Below, piece after piece: positions 1-7,938 of a stretch of DNA of 64,000 nt. The position numbers were made by a program, and so were the translations under genes. The notes under the pieces are model-generated. The model was not told where the DNA came from and made no database searches. It saw nothing but the letters and a program-made list of their open reading frames with translations. Location: NCBI GenBank assembly GCA_001556125.1, contig LSIG01000124.1:1-64000 (forward strand), in the 5' to 3' direction. This DNA is from Rhizobiales bacterium CCH10-E5. GTDB lineage: Bacteria; Pseudomonadota; Alphaproteobacteria; Rhizobiales; Beijerinckiaceae. Position 1 is the first letter of the stretch. The number at the start of each line of letters is the position of its first letter.

Positions 1-77
1 TCAAATCATCCCGACATAAACGCCTTGCCAAAGGGGGCGTCCACATATGAATCACCGTCTCAGAAAAGGGGAACAAG

Positions 78-1118
78 ATGCTGAAAAGACTCTGCCTCGG
101 CACCGTTGCCGGCCTGGCTCTGGCCGGGCTGGCCTTCACCGGCGCCGCCCGGGCGCAGGAGACCACGATCAAGTTCACCCTCGGTTGGAAGACGCAGGGC
201 TCGGATGCCGCCTTCTTCGTCGCCCGCGACAAGGGCTACTACAAGGCGGAAGGTCTCAACGTGATCATCGACCAGGGCGAGGGCTCGGGCGCGACCGTCA
301 CCCGCATCATGGGCGGCGCCTATGACGCGGGCTTCGGCGACGTCAACGCCATCATCCAGAACGCCGCGACCAAGCCGGGCGAGAACCCGGTCATGGTCTA
401 CATGATCTGGAACCGTCCGCCCTTCGCGATCTCCAGCAAGAAGGCGACCGGCATCACCAAGCCGAAAGATCTCGAGGGCAGGACGCTGGGCGGCGCCCCC
501 GGCACGCCGACGACCCGCCTGCTCGAGGTCTTCGCCCGCAAGAACGGGCTCGATATGGGCAAGATCAAGCTCACCAGCATGGCGCCCAACCTGCAGGAGC
601 CGCTGCTGATCAAGGGCGACATCGACGGCGCGCTGGTGTTCAACATCACCAGCTATTTCAATCTGCTGCTGAACCGCCAGGACCCCGAGAAGGACTTCAA
701 CTGGCTCACCTTCGGCGATTTCGGGCTCGATCTCTATTCCAACGGGCTGATGGTCTCGCAGAAGCTGATCAAGGAGAATCCCAAGGCCGTCGCCGGTCTC
801 GTGCGCGCCACCAACAAGGCGATGATCGAAATCGCGAAGGACCAGGCCGTCGCGATGAAGGCGGTGATGGCCTATGACGCCCTCGTCAACGAGGCGATCG
901 AGAAGAAGCGCCTGCAATATTCCTTCAGCGAGCTCATCGTCTCGCCGGAGATGAAGGAGATCGGCGTCGGCGACACCAAGGACGCGCGCATGGCCAGCGC
1001 CATCGGCATCATCGCCGAGGGCTACCAGCTCCCCCGCACGCCGAAGCCCGAGGAGATCTTCTCCCGCGCCTTCCTGCCGCCCAAGGCGGAGCGCGAACTG
1101 GTCTATACGGCGAATTGA
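78..1118 (+). CDS. ABC transporter substrate-binding protein (NMT1/SsuA-like)
   Basis: A 346-residue periplasmic binding protein. Residues 1-27 form a Sec signal peptide (KR, hydrophobic core, then AARA before QE). The mature part begins with a beta strand followed by TLGWKTQGSDAAFFVARDKGYY, the typical N-terminus of NMT1/THI5/SsuA-type proteins that bind thiamine precursors, sulfonates, taurine or similar small organics. An AAAAGGGGA-like ribosome-binding site precedes the ATG. The partner permease and ATPase are not seen here and may lie upstream of the window. The ligand cannot be read from sequence; family assignment is firm, substrate is not. Confidence 0.85.
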   Translation: MLKRLCLGTVAGLALAGLAFTGAARAQETTIKFTLGWKTQGSDAAFFVARDKGYYKAEGLNVIIDQGEGSGATVTRIMGGAYDAGFGDVNAIIQNAATKPGENPVMVYMIWNRPPFAISSKKATGITKPKDLEGRTLGGAPGTPTTRLLEVFARKNGLDMGKIKLTSMAPNLQEPLLIKGDIDGALVFNITSYFNLLLNRQDPEKDFNWLTFGDFGLDLYSNGLMVSQKLIKENPKAVAGLVRATNKAMIEIAKDQAVAMKAVMAYDALVNEAIEKKRLQYSFSELIVSPEMKEIGVGDTKDARMASAIGIIAEGYQLPRTPKPEEIFSRAFLPPKAERELVYTAN

Positions 1119-1131
1119 GACAGCGAGCCGA

Positions 1132-1614
1132 TCACGCCCGGTCGGTGATGCTCATGACCAGTGTCATGGGGTTTGCCGGCCCGGGCGTGAATCCGTAGCG
1201 CTCGTAGAAGCGTTTCGCATCCTCCGAGATGGCATGGACGAGCAGGCCCCGGATGCCGAGGATCGTGGCCGCCTGGCGGGTCCGCAGGACGGCATCCCTG
1301 AGGATCGCGACCCCGAGGCCTTGCCCCTGGAAGGAGCGGTCGACGGCCAGCCGTCCGAGGATGGCCATCGGGATCGGGTCCGGCATGTTGCGCTTCAGCC
1401 GGCCGGGCGCTTCGGTTGCAACGAGAGCACCCGAAGCGAGCACGTAATAGGCCGTGACCCGGCCGGTTTCGTCGGCGACGACATAGGTGCGCGAGGCACC
1501 GCTGGCCTGATTGGAACGGGATCGGCGCCTGAGCCAGTCGTCGAGGATGGGAACGCCTGAATCGAAGTCGTCGAGCCTGTGACGGTCGTCGAGCGGGGCA
1601 GGGGCGCCCAGCAT
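1132..1614 (-). CDS. GNAT toxin of a DUF1778/GNAT (TacAT-like) toxin-antitoxin pair
   Basis: A 160-residue GNAT acetyltransferase. It shows the acetyl-CoA loop (RSFQGQGLG, about residues 93-101) and the C-terminal FYERYGF motif containing the tyrosine that is catalytic in TacT-type toxins. These toxins acetylate the amino group of charged aminoacyl-tRNAs and block translation. The start codon overlaps the stop of the antitoxin gene by one base (TGATG), so the two are translationally coupled. Length and context match known TacAT modules. The tRNA specificity is unknown. Confidence 0.85.
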   Translation of the reverse strand: MLGAPAPLDDRHRLDDFDSGVPILDDWLRRRSRSNQASGASRTYVVADETGRVTAYYVLASGALVATEAPGRLKRNMPDPIPMAILGRLAVDRSFQGQGLGVAILRDAVLRTRQAATILGIRGLLVHAISEDAKRFYERYGFTPGPANPMTLVMSITDRA

Positions 1615-1892
1615 CAGTCTTTCCAGGGGCGAGGTGCCGACATCAGGCGCTCATAGGCCTCGCCACCGGGAGGCCGGTCGAGGACCTCGACAAATCGATC
1701 ATAGGTCTCGGGATCGACCCGGATGAAGGTCTGGTCCAGAAGCGTGTCTTCGGCCGCGCGCCGCGCGGCGTCGATCATGAACTCCGAGCGCGTCTTGCTC
1801 TGTGTGCTGGCGGCGTGATCGATCAGGTCGCGAACGTCTTCGCGGATCCGCAGATTGACGGCGCGCGTCGCTATCTTCGGTGATGCGGGCAT
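1614..1892 (-). CDS. DUF1778 antitoxin (TacA-like)
   Basis: A 92-residue antitoxin. The N-terminal half (RAVNLRIREDVRDLIDHAA) is a ribbon-helix-helix DNA-binding domain of the DUF1778 family, and the C-terminal half would neutralise the GNAT toxin. The frame stays open to 2030, but the start at 1892 is chosen because an AGGAGG ribosome-binding site lies just upstream and the protein then starts at the usual point of the family. A perfect palindrome about 34 bases upstream is the likely autoregulatory operator. It is first in a two-gene operon with the toxin. Confidence 0.85.
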   Translation of the reverse strand: MPASPKIATRAVNLRIREDVRDLIDHAASTQSKTRSEFMIDAARRAAEDTLLDQTFIRVDPETYDRFVEVLDRPPGGEAYERLMSAPRPWKD

Positions 1893-1925
1893 GGAGCCTC
1901 CTGAGTGGAGCACCTTAGCAGCAAA

Positions 1926-1942
1926 GATACACGCTGTGTATC
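1926..1942. promoter_or_regulatory. Perfect palindrome, likely TacA-type operator
   Basis: GATACAC-GCT-GTGTATC is a perfect 7-bp inverted repeat upstream of the antitoxin start at 1892. DUF1778/RHH antitoxins repress their own operons by binding such palindromes, so this is the probable conditional-cooperativity operator. Binding is inferred. Confidence 0.6.
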
Positions 1943-2013
1943 CAAGGCCGAAAGCGCAGGGCGGGACAGTCGCGTTCCCTGACTCGCCTTCCGTGGAGTC
2001 ACGTTCTATAAAA

Positions 2014-2028
2014 GAACAAACACAGAAC
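2014..2028 (+). promoter_or_regulatory. LexA (SOS) box of the imuA-imuB-dnaE2 operon
   Basis: GAAC-AAACACA-GAAC is an exact match to the alphaproteobacterial LexA consensus GAAC-N7-GAAC. It ends 10 bases before the imuA start codon. A further GTTC (2003-2006) lies seven bases before the first GAAC, and TATAAA (2007-2012) may be part of the -10 element. This fits the known LexA control of imuAB-dnaE2 in this class. Confidence 0.8.
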
Positions 2029-2038
2029 ATGAGCCCGC

Positions 2039-2926
2039 ATGCAGCCCCGCCCGGACCCCGCTTCGCTGACCGATCTGCGCCGCCATCTCGCCGAGATGGC
2101 GCTGCGCGGCGCGCCTGCGGCGGTCGGGCAGGTGAGTTTCGGCGCGCCCGCCCTCGATGCGGCGCTGGGCGGCGGCATCGCCCGCGCGGCGCTGCATGAG
2201 GTCTATGCGCCCGCCACGGCCGATCTCGCTGCGGCGACGGGATTCGCCGTCGGCCTCGCCATCCGGGCCGCGCAGGAGCGCCCGATCCTCTGGGTGCGGC
2301 AGGATGTCGTCGATGCCGAGACCGGCCGGCTGCATCCGCCGGGGCTGACCGAACTCGGGCTCGATCCCGCCCGAATCCTGCTGGTGCGGGCGCGTGATGC
2401 CGAGGGCGTGCTGCGGGCCGGCGCGGAAGCCGCCCGCTGCCCGGCGCTGGGGGCGGTGCTGATCGAGCCCTGGGGCGCGCCGCGGCGCCTCGATCTGACC
2501 GCCAGCCGACGCCTGGCCCTGGCGGCGGAAGGCTCGGGCGCGACCACGCTCGTGCTGCGCGCTGCAGTAGTGCCGCAGCCGAGCGCGGCCTCGACCCGCT
2601 GGCAGGTCGCGGCCCTGCCGTCGCGGGCGCTGGAGGCGAATGCGCCGGGAGCCCCCGCCTTCAGCCTGAGATTGCTGAGACATCGCGGGGGGCTCGGTGA
2701 GTGTGAGTGGCGTGTGGAGTGGAGCCGTGACCGACAATCTTTCCAGGAGAGCCCTGTCCAGAGCGACGCCCGAAACCGTCAGGCCGCTGCCGGCCGCGAT
2801 GAGCCCCTCCGTTCCCCCAGAGCCAGCCCCGATGCCACGCCGCTATCTCGCTTTGTGGTTCCCTTTCCTGCCGACCGACCGGCTGCGGCGGGAGGGCCGG
2901 ATCCCGACATCCGGCGCACCGGCTGA
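2039..2926 (+). CDS. imuA: ImuA, RecA/SulA-like mutasome accessory protein
   Basis: A 295-residue ImuA-family protein, the first gene of the SOS-induced error-prone repair cassette in which ImuA and ImuB serve DnaE2 during translesion synthesis. The family-typical N-terminus with VGQVSFGAPALDAALGGGIA resembles a RecA/SulA fold. The C-terminus contains ECEWRVEWSRDRQSF and ends with a PADRPAA segment common in alphaproteobacterial ImuA. Because of this long C-terminus the gene overlaps imuB by about 95 bases. The GAAC-N7-GAAC LexA box lies directly upstream. No strong ribosome-binding site is visible, so the exact start is slightly uncertain. Confidence 0.9.
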   Translation: MQPRPDPASLTDLRRHLAEMALRGAPAAVGQVSFGAPALDAALGGGIARAALHEVYAPATADLAAATGFAVGLAIRAAQERPILWVRQDVVDAETGRLHPPGLTELGLDPARILLVRARDAEGVLRAGAEAARCPALGAVLIEPWGAPRRLDLTASRRLALAAEGSGATTLVLRAAVVPQPSAASTRWQVAALPSRALEANAPGAPAFSLRLLRHRGGLGECEWRVEWSRDRQSFQESPVQSDARNRQAAAGRDEPLRSPRASPDATPLSRFVVPFPADRPAAAGGPDPDIRRTG

Positions 2927-4376
2927 CGCCCCGCTGGTCGTCTATGCCCATCGCGGCAGCGCGCTGCGCCTCGTCGCCTGCGACCAGGCTGCTCTCGCCC
3001 TCGGGCTCACGCGGGACCTGACCCTGGCCGACGCCCGCGCCCGCATTCCCGGGCTGATCGCGATCGAGGCCGAGCCGGAGGCCGACGAGGCCCTGCTGAT
3101 GCGGCTCGCCGCCTTCTGCGACCGCTTCACTCCGCTGGTCGCGCTCGATCGCCCCCAGGGCCTGCTGCTCGACATCACCGGCTGCGCCCATCTCTTCGGC
3201 GGGGAGAGCGCGTTGCTGGCGACGATCGGCCGCTGGATGCAGCGCGGCGGCCTCGCGCTCCGTTCAGCCGTCGCGGGCACGCCCGAGGCCGCCCATGCGC
3301 TGGCCCGCTTCGGCCGGGGCGGAATCGTGCCGCCTGGACAGGACGAGACCTGGCTGCGGCCGCTGCCGGTCGCGGCGCTGGAGCTTCCTGCCGAGACCGC
3401 GCTCGCCTTGACCCGGGCGGGCCTGAGGACGCTGGCCGACCTCGCCGAGCGCCCCTCCAAGGCACTGTCGGCCCGTTTCGGCGAGGAGCTGGCGACGCGG
3501 CTGCGGCGCATGCTCGGCCATGAGGATGCCCGCCTCACGCCGCTGCGCCCGCCGCCGGCCTGCCTGGTCGAGCGCCATTTCGCCGAGCCCATGCTCGATC
3601 TCGACGGGCTGCAGGAGGTCGTCGCCCGGCTGATCGCGGAGGCCGCGCGGGTGCTGGAGCAGCGCGGCGAGGGCGGGCGCGCCTTCGAACTCGGCTTCCA
3701 TCGCAGCGACGGAGCGGTGCGGCGGCTTTCGATCGAGACCGGGCGCCCCACGCGCGATGGCAAGGCCATCCTGCGGCTCTGGCGCGAGCGCGTCGAGAGC
3801 CTCTCCGACCCGCTCGATCCCGGCTTCGGCTTCGATGCGGTGCGCCTCGCCGTGCCGGTCTGCGAGCCGCTGGCGGAGGCGCAGCCGAGCCTCGACCGCC
3901 GCGCCGTCGAGGATGAGGCCGTGGCCGATCTCGTCGACCGGCTGGTCGTGCGCTTCGGCCGCGACCGGGTGCTGCGCTTCGTGGCGCAGGATACCCACCA
4001 TCCCGTCCGCGCGGCGAAGGCCCGCTCGGCCGCGCTGCCGCCGGCCGGCATCGCCTGGCCGGCGCCCCTTCCGCATGAGCCGCCGACGCGCCCGCTCCAG
4101 CTCTTCGAGCCGCCCCAGCCGGTGGAAGCGGTCGCCGAGGTGCCCGACGGCCCGCCGATCCGCTTCCGCTGGCGCCGGCTCATCCATGACGTTGCCCGTG
4201 CCGAGGGCCCGGAGCGCATCGCGCCGGAATGGTGGCGCGACGGCTCCAGCGAGCCGATGCGCGACTATTACCGCGTCGAGGACTCGGCCGGCCGCCGCTT
4301 CTGGCTCTTCCGCATCGGCTTCCACGAGCCGGAGCAGGCGCCGCCGCGCTGGTTCCTGCATGGGCTGTTTGCATGA
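2832..4376 (+). CDS. imuB: ImuB, Y-family-like clamp-binding mutasome hub
   Basis: A 514-residue ImuB. It is related to Y-family DNA polymerases but is thought to be non-catalytic and to link DnaE2 to the sliding clamp. The start at 2832 (MPRRYLALWFPFLPTDRL) is the usual family N-terminus; the frame is open further upstream. Polymerase-like domains occupy roughly residues 1-330. QLFEPP at about residue 423 looks like a clamp-binding motif, and the C-terminal segment (EWWRDG, DYYRVED, RRFWLFR) is characteristic. The stop overlaps the dnaE2 start by 4 bases. Confidence 0.93.
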   Translation: MPRRYLALWFPFLPTDRLRREGRIPTSGAPADAPLVVYAHRGSALRLVACDQAALALGLTRDLTLADARARIPGLIAIEAEPEADEALLMRLAAFCDRFTPLVALDRPQGLLLDITGCAHLFGGESALLATIGRWMQRGGLALRSAVAGTPEAAHALARFGRGGIVPPGQDETWLRPLPVAALELPAETALALTRAGLRTLADLAERPSKALSARFGEELATRLRRMLGHEDARLTPLRPPPACLVERHFAEPMLDLDGLQEVVARLIAEAARVLEQRGEGGRAFELGFHRSDGAVRRLSIETGRPTRDGKAILRLWRERVESLSDPLDPGFGFDAVRLAVPVCEPLAEAQPSLDRRAVEDEAVADLVDRLVVRFGRDRVLRFVAQDTHHPVRAAKARSAALPPAGIAWPAPLPHEPPTRPLQLFEPPQPVEAVAEVPDGPPIRFRWRRLIHDVARAEGPERIAPEWWRDGSSEPMRDYYRVEDSAGRRFWLFRIGFHEPEQAPPRWFLHGLFA

Positions 4377-7300
4377 ATCAGGTCCTCAGCCCCTTCGCCG
4401 AACTCGTTGCCGCGACGAATTTTTCCTTCCTGCGCGGCGCCTCGCCCGGCCCCAATCTCGTGCTCACCGCGCTGCTGCTGGGCCATGCGGGTCTCGGCCT
4501 CGCCGATCGCAACACGGTGGCCGGCGTGGTGCGGGCCTGGAGCGCGCTGCGGCAGCTGCGCGAGGACGGGCTGCCCCCGGCCGAGAAGCTGAAGGAGGGC
4601 GACAGTCCCGGCGAGCATGTCTGGATCGAGAACCCGGCCTTCGCCGATCTGCCCTTCACCGCGGATCAGCTGCGGGCGATGGCGCGGGATTTCCGGCTCG
4701 TCCTCGGCAGCCGGCTCGTTTTCGCCGACGGCACGCCCGACATCGTCGTCTATCCCGCCAACCGCAGCGGCTGGGGCAGGCTCTGCCGCCTGCTCAGCGA
4801 GGGCAACCGGCGCGCGGGAAAGGGCGAGTGCATCCTCACCCTCGACGATCTGCTCGCCGACACGCGCGATCTCCTGCTGATCCTGATCCCGCCGCGCGAT
4901 CTCACGGGCCTGCCTGCGATGCTCGCCCGGCTGGACGAGTCCGCGCCCGGCTCGCTCTGGCTCGGCGCCAGCATGCACCGGCGCGGCGACGACCGCCGCC
5001 GGCTGGCGCGGCTGAAGGCGATCGCCGCCGCGACCCGCACCCCGCTGCTGGCGACCAACGATGTGCTCTACGATGCGCCCGAGCAGCGCGACCTGCAGGA
5101 TGTGCTGACCTGCATCCGCGAGGGCGTCTCGATCGAGCGGGCGGGGCGCCTGCTCGAGGCCAATGCCGAGCGCCATCTCAAGACGCCCCAGGAGATGATC
5201 CGGCTCTTCCGCGATGCGCCCGAGGCCATCGCCGAGACGCGCCATCTCCTCGCCCGCATCGAGTTCGATCTCGGCCAGCTCGAATACGAATATCCCGACG
5301 AGCCCGTCCCGCCCGGCTGGAGCGACCAGGCCTGGCTGGCGGAGCTGGTGCGCCGCTGCTGCGTCATCCGCTATCCCGAGGGGGTGCCGGAGAAGGTCGA
5401 GGCCCTGCTGCGCAAGGAACTCGATCTGATCGCGGGGCTGAACTACGCCCGCTACTTCCTCACCATCCACCAGATCGTCGAATTCGCCGTCAGCCGCGGC
5501 ATTCTCTGCCAGGGCCGGGGCTCGGCCGCCAATTCCGCCGTCTGCTATGTGCTCGGCATCACCGCCGTCGATCCCGCCGAGAGCGACGTGCTGTTCGAGC
5601 GCTTCATCTCGACGCAGCGCCGCGAACCGCCCGACATCGACGTCGATTTCGAGCATGAGCGGCGCGAGGAGGTGATCCAGTGGATCTATGAGCGCTATGG
5701 CCGCCACCGCGCCGGCATCGTCGCGACCGTCATTCGCTACCGCCCGCGCAGCGCCATCCGCGATGTCGGCAAGGCGCTGGGGCTGACGGAGGACGTCACC
5801 GCCCGCATCGCCGGCACGCAATGGGGCAGCTGGGGCACCGAGATCGGCGACGACCGCGTCCGCCAGGCCGGGCTCGACCCCGCCAACCCCACGATCCGCC
5901 GCGCGGTCGATTTCGCCATCCGCCTGCTCGGCTTCCCACGCCATCTCTCTCAGCATGTCGGGGGCTTCGTGCTGGCGCGCGGGCGCCTCGACGAGATGGT
6001 GCCGGTCGGCAACGCCGCGATGGCGGACCGCACCTTCATCGAATGGGACAAGGACGACATCGACGAACTGCGCCTGATGAAGGTCGATGTGCTCGCGCTC
6101 GGCATGCTGACCTGCATCCGCAAGGCCTTCGATCTCCTGCGCGACCATGAAGGCCTCGAGATGGGGCTGGCCGACGTGCCCAGGGACGATGGGCCGACCT
6201 ATGACATGCTCTGCCGGGGCCAGTCGCTCGGTGTCTTCCAGGTCGAGAGCCGGGCGCAGATGAACATGCTGCCGCGGCTGAAGCCGCGCTGCCTTTATGA
6301 CCTCGTCATCCAGGTCGCGATCGTCCGGCCGGGCCCGATTCAGGGCGACATGGTTCATCCCTATTTGCGGCGGCGGGCGGGGCTGGAGCCGGTGCATTAC
6401 CCGGCGCCGGCGCCCGAGCACGGGCCGGCCGACGAGCTCTTCCAGGTGCTGAACAAGACCAAGGGCGTGCCGCTCTTCCAGGAGCAGGCGATGAAGCTCG
6501 CCATGGTCGCCGCGAAGTTCACCGACAGCGAGGCCAATGGCCTGCGCAAGGCGATGGCGACCTTCCGCAGCGATGGCAGCATCGGCAACTATCAGGACCT
6601 GATGGTCGAGCGCATGGTGGCGCGCGGCTATGAGCGCGATTTCGCCCAGCGCTGCTTCGACCAGATCAAGGGCTTCGGCAGCTATGGCTTCCCGGAAAGC
6701 CACGCCGCCTCCTTCGCGAAGCTGGTCTACATCTCCTCCTGGCTGAAATGCCACCACCCGGCGGCCTTCGCCTGCGCGCTTTTGAACGCGCAGCCCATGG
6801 GCTTCTACGCTCCCGCCCAGATCGTGCGCGAGGCCCAGGAGGTCGGCGGCGTCGAGCCGCGCGCGATCGATGTGAATTCCAGCTTCTGGGACAATGGGTT
6901 GGAGCCGACTGTCAATCCTCGTTTCGCCCTTCGCCTCGGCTTCCGCCAGATCGATGGCTTCCGCGAGGAGTGGGGCCTGCGCATCGCGGCGCGGCGCGGC
7001 AGGGGCTATGCCGATGTCGAGGAACTGATGCGCCGGGCGGATCTGCCGGGCCGCGCGATGCGGCTGCTCGCCGATGCCGACGCCTTCCGTTCGCTCGGAC
7101 TCGACCGCCGCGAGGCGCTCTGGGCCGTGCGCCGCCTGCCGGATGACGAGGCGCTGCCGCTCTTCGCCGCCGCACAGGCCCGCGAACTCGGCGAGGAGCC
7201 GGCCGTCCCGCTGCCGGTCATGCCGCTGCCGCAGCAGATCGTGGCCGACTATCAGACCGCCCGGCTCTCGCTGAAGGGGCACCCGATGGGCATGCTGAGG

Positions 7301-7738
7301 CCGCTGTTCCGGCGCGACCGTGTGCTGAGCTGTGCCGAACTCGACGGCCGCCCCGATGGCAGCTGGGCGGCGACGGCCGGCGTCGTGCTGGTGCGCCAGC
7401 GCCCCGGCAACGGCAAGGCGATCTTCATCACGCTGGAGGACGAGACCGGCATCGCCAACATCCTGCTCTGGGCGCGGCTGTTCGAGCGTTTCCGGCGCGA
7501 GGTGATGAGCGGGCGCCTGCTGCAGATCGAGGGCCGGGTGCAGAAGAGCCCCGAGGGGGTGGTCCATCTGATGGCCCAGCGCGTCGTCGACCGCACGGTC
7601 GATCTCGCGAGCCTGTCGGAGAGCCACAGTGCCACGATCACGCTGACGCGCGCCGACGAGTTCAAGCACCCCCAGGCCCCACGCGGGCGCCATCCGCGCG
7701 ACGTCCGCATCCTGCCGAAATCCCGCGACTTCCACTGA
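4373..7738 (+). CDS. dnaE2: Error-prone DNA polymerase DnaE2
   Basis: A 1121-residue C-family DNA polymerase, the catalytic subunit of SOS mutagenesis. The ATG at 4373 overlaps the imuB stop (ATGA) and gives the typical start FAELVAATNFSFLRGAS. An N-terminal PHP domain with degenerate metal ligands is followed by the palm/fingers region (GRGSAANSAVCYVLGIT, PPDIDVDFEHERREEVIQW, the ESRAQMNMLPRLKPR region, FPESHAASFA) and a C-terminal OB fold (ITLEDETGIANILLW). Length and motifs separate it from the replicative DnaE1. It is co-transcribed with imuA and imuB behind the LexA box. Confidence 0.95.
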   Translation: MNQVLSPFAELVAATNFSFLRGASPGPNLVLTALLLGHAGLGLADRNTVAGVVRAWSALRQLREDGLPPAEKLKEGDSPGEHVWIENPAFADLPFTADQLRAMARDFRLVLGSRLVFADGTPDIVVYPANRSGWGRLCRLLSEGNRRAGKGECILTLDDLLADTRDLLLILIPPRDLTGLPAMLARLDESAPGSLWLGASMHRRGDDRRRLARLKAIAAATRTPLLATNDVLYDAPEQRDLQDVLTCIREGVSIERAGRLLEANAERHLKTPQEMIRLFRDAPEAIAETRHLLARIEFDLGQLEYEYPDEPVPPGWSDQAWLAELVRRCCVIRYPEGVPEKVEALLRKELDLIAGLNYARYFLTIHQIVEFAVSRGILCQGRGSAANSAVCYVLGITAVDPAESDVLFERFISTQRREPPDIDVDFEHERREEVIQWIYERYGRHRAGIVATVIRYRPRSAIRDVGKALGLTEDVTARIAGTQWGSWGTEIGDDRVRQAGLDPANPTIRRAVDFAIRLLGFPRHLSQHVGGFVLARGRLDEMVPVGNAAMADRTFIEWDKDDIDELRLMKVDVLALGMLTCIRKAFDLLRDHEGLEMGLADVPRDDGPTYDMLCRGQSLGVFQVESRAQMNMLPRLKPRCLYDLVIQVAIVRPGPIQGDMVHPYLRRRAGLEPVHYPAPAPEHGPADELFQVLNKTKGVPLFQEQAMKLAMVAAKFTDSEANGLRKAMATFRSDGSIGNYQDLMVERMVARGYERDFAQRCFDQIKGFGSYGFPESHAASFAKLVYISSWLKCHHPAAFACALLNAQPMGFYAPAQIVREAQEVGGVEPRAIDVNSSFWDNGLEPTVNPRFALRLGFRQIDGFREEWGLRIAARRGRGYADVEELMRRADLPGRAMRLLADADAFRSLGLDRREALWAVRRLPDDEALPLFAAAQARELGEEPAVPLPVMPLPQQIVADYQTARLSLKGHPMGMLRPLFRRDRVLSCAELDGRPDGSWAATAGVVLVRQRPGNGKAIFITLEDETGIANILLWARLFERFRREVMSGRLLQIEGRVQKSPEGVVHLMAQRVVDRTVDLASLSESHSATITLTRADEFKHPQAPRGRHPRDVRILPKSRDFH

Positions 7739-7783
7739 CTGCCGCAACGGTAGCCAATTCGCCTATTTCATGAGCAGAATTGA

Positions 7784-7801
7784 GGCCCGCGTATGCGGGC
7801 C
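7784..7801. terminator. Hairpin after dnaE2, candidate terminator
   Basis: GGCCCGC-GTAT-GCGGGCC is a perfect 7-bp stem with a 4-base loop, 46 bases after the dnaE2 stop. No clear T run follows, so intrinsic termination is doubtful. Confidence 0.35.
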
Positions 7802-7938
7802 GTCGCCTTCTGTCCAATCAGGACGCACAAGGCGGGGGTGGCCGTGGCGGTCGATCGGCCGCGGCCTGCTGGCATGCCGGTTGCTAACCTCGTGCCGCCG
7901 TTCGCAGGAGCGCGCGGCCAACCACAGGGGAGACAAAC

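Noticed and set aside
2029..2038. ATG at 2029 as imuA start
   Set aside because: It is out of frame with imuA, directly follows the LexA box and leads to an unrelated short product.
4268..7747. A 3.5-kb open frame antisense to dnaE2
   Set aside because: The product is low-complexity and rich in H, R, A and G, lacks family motifs and a ribosome-binding site, and dnaE2 on the other strand is unambiguous. High GC at third codon positions explains the open frame.
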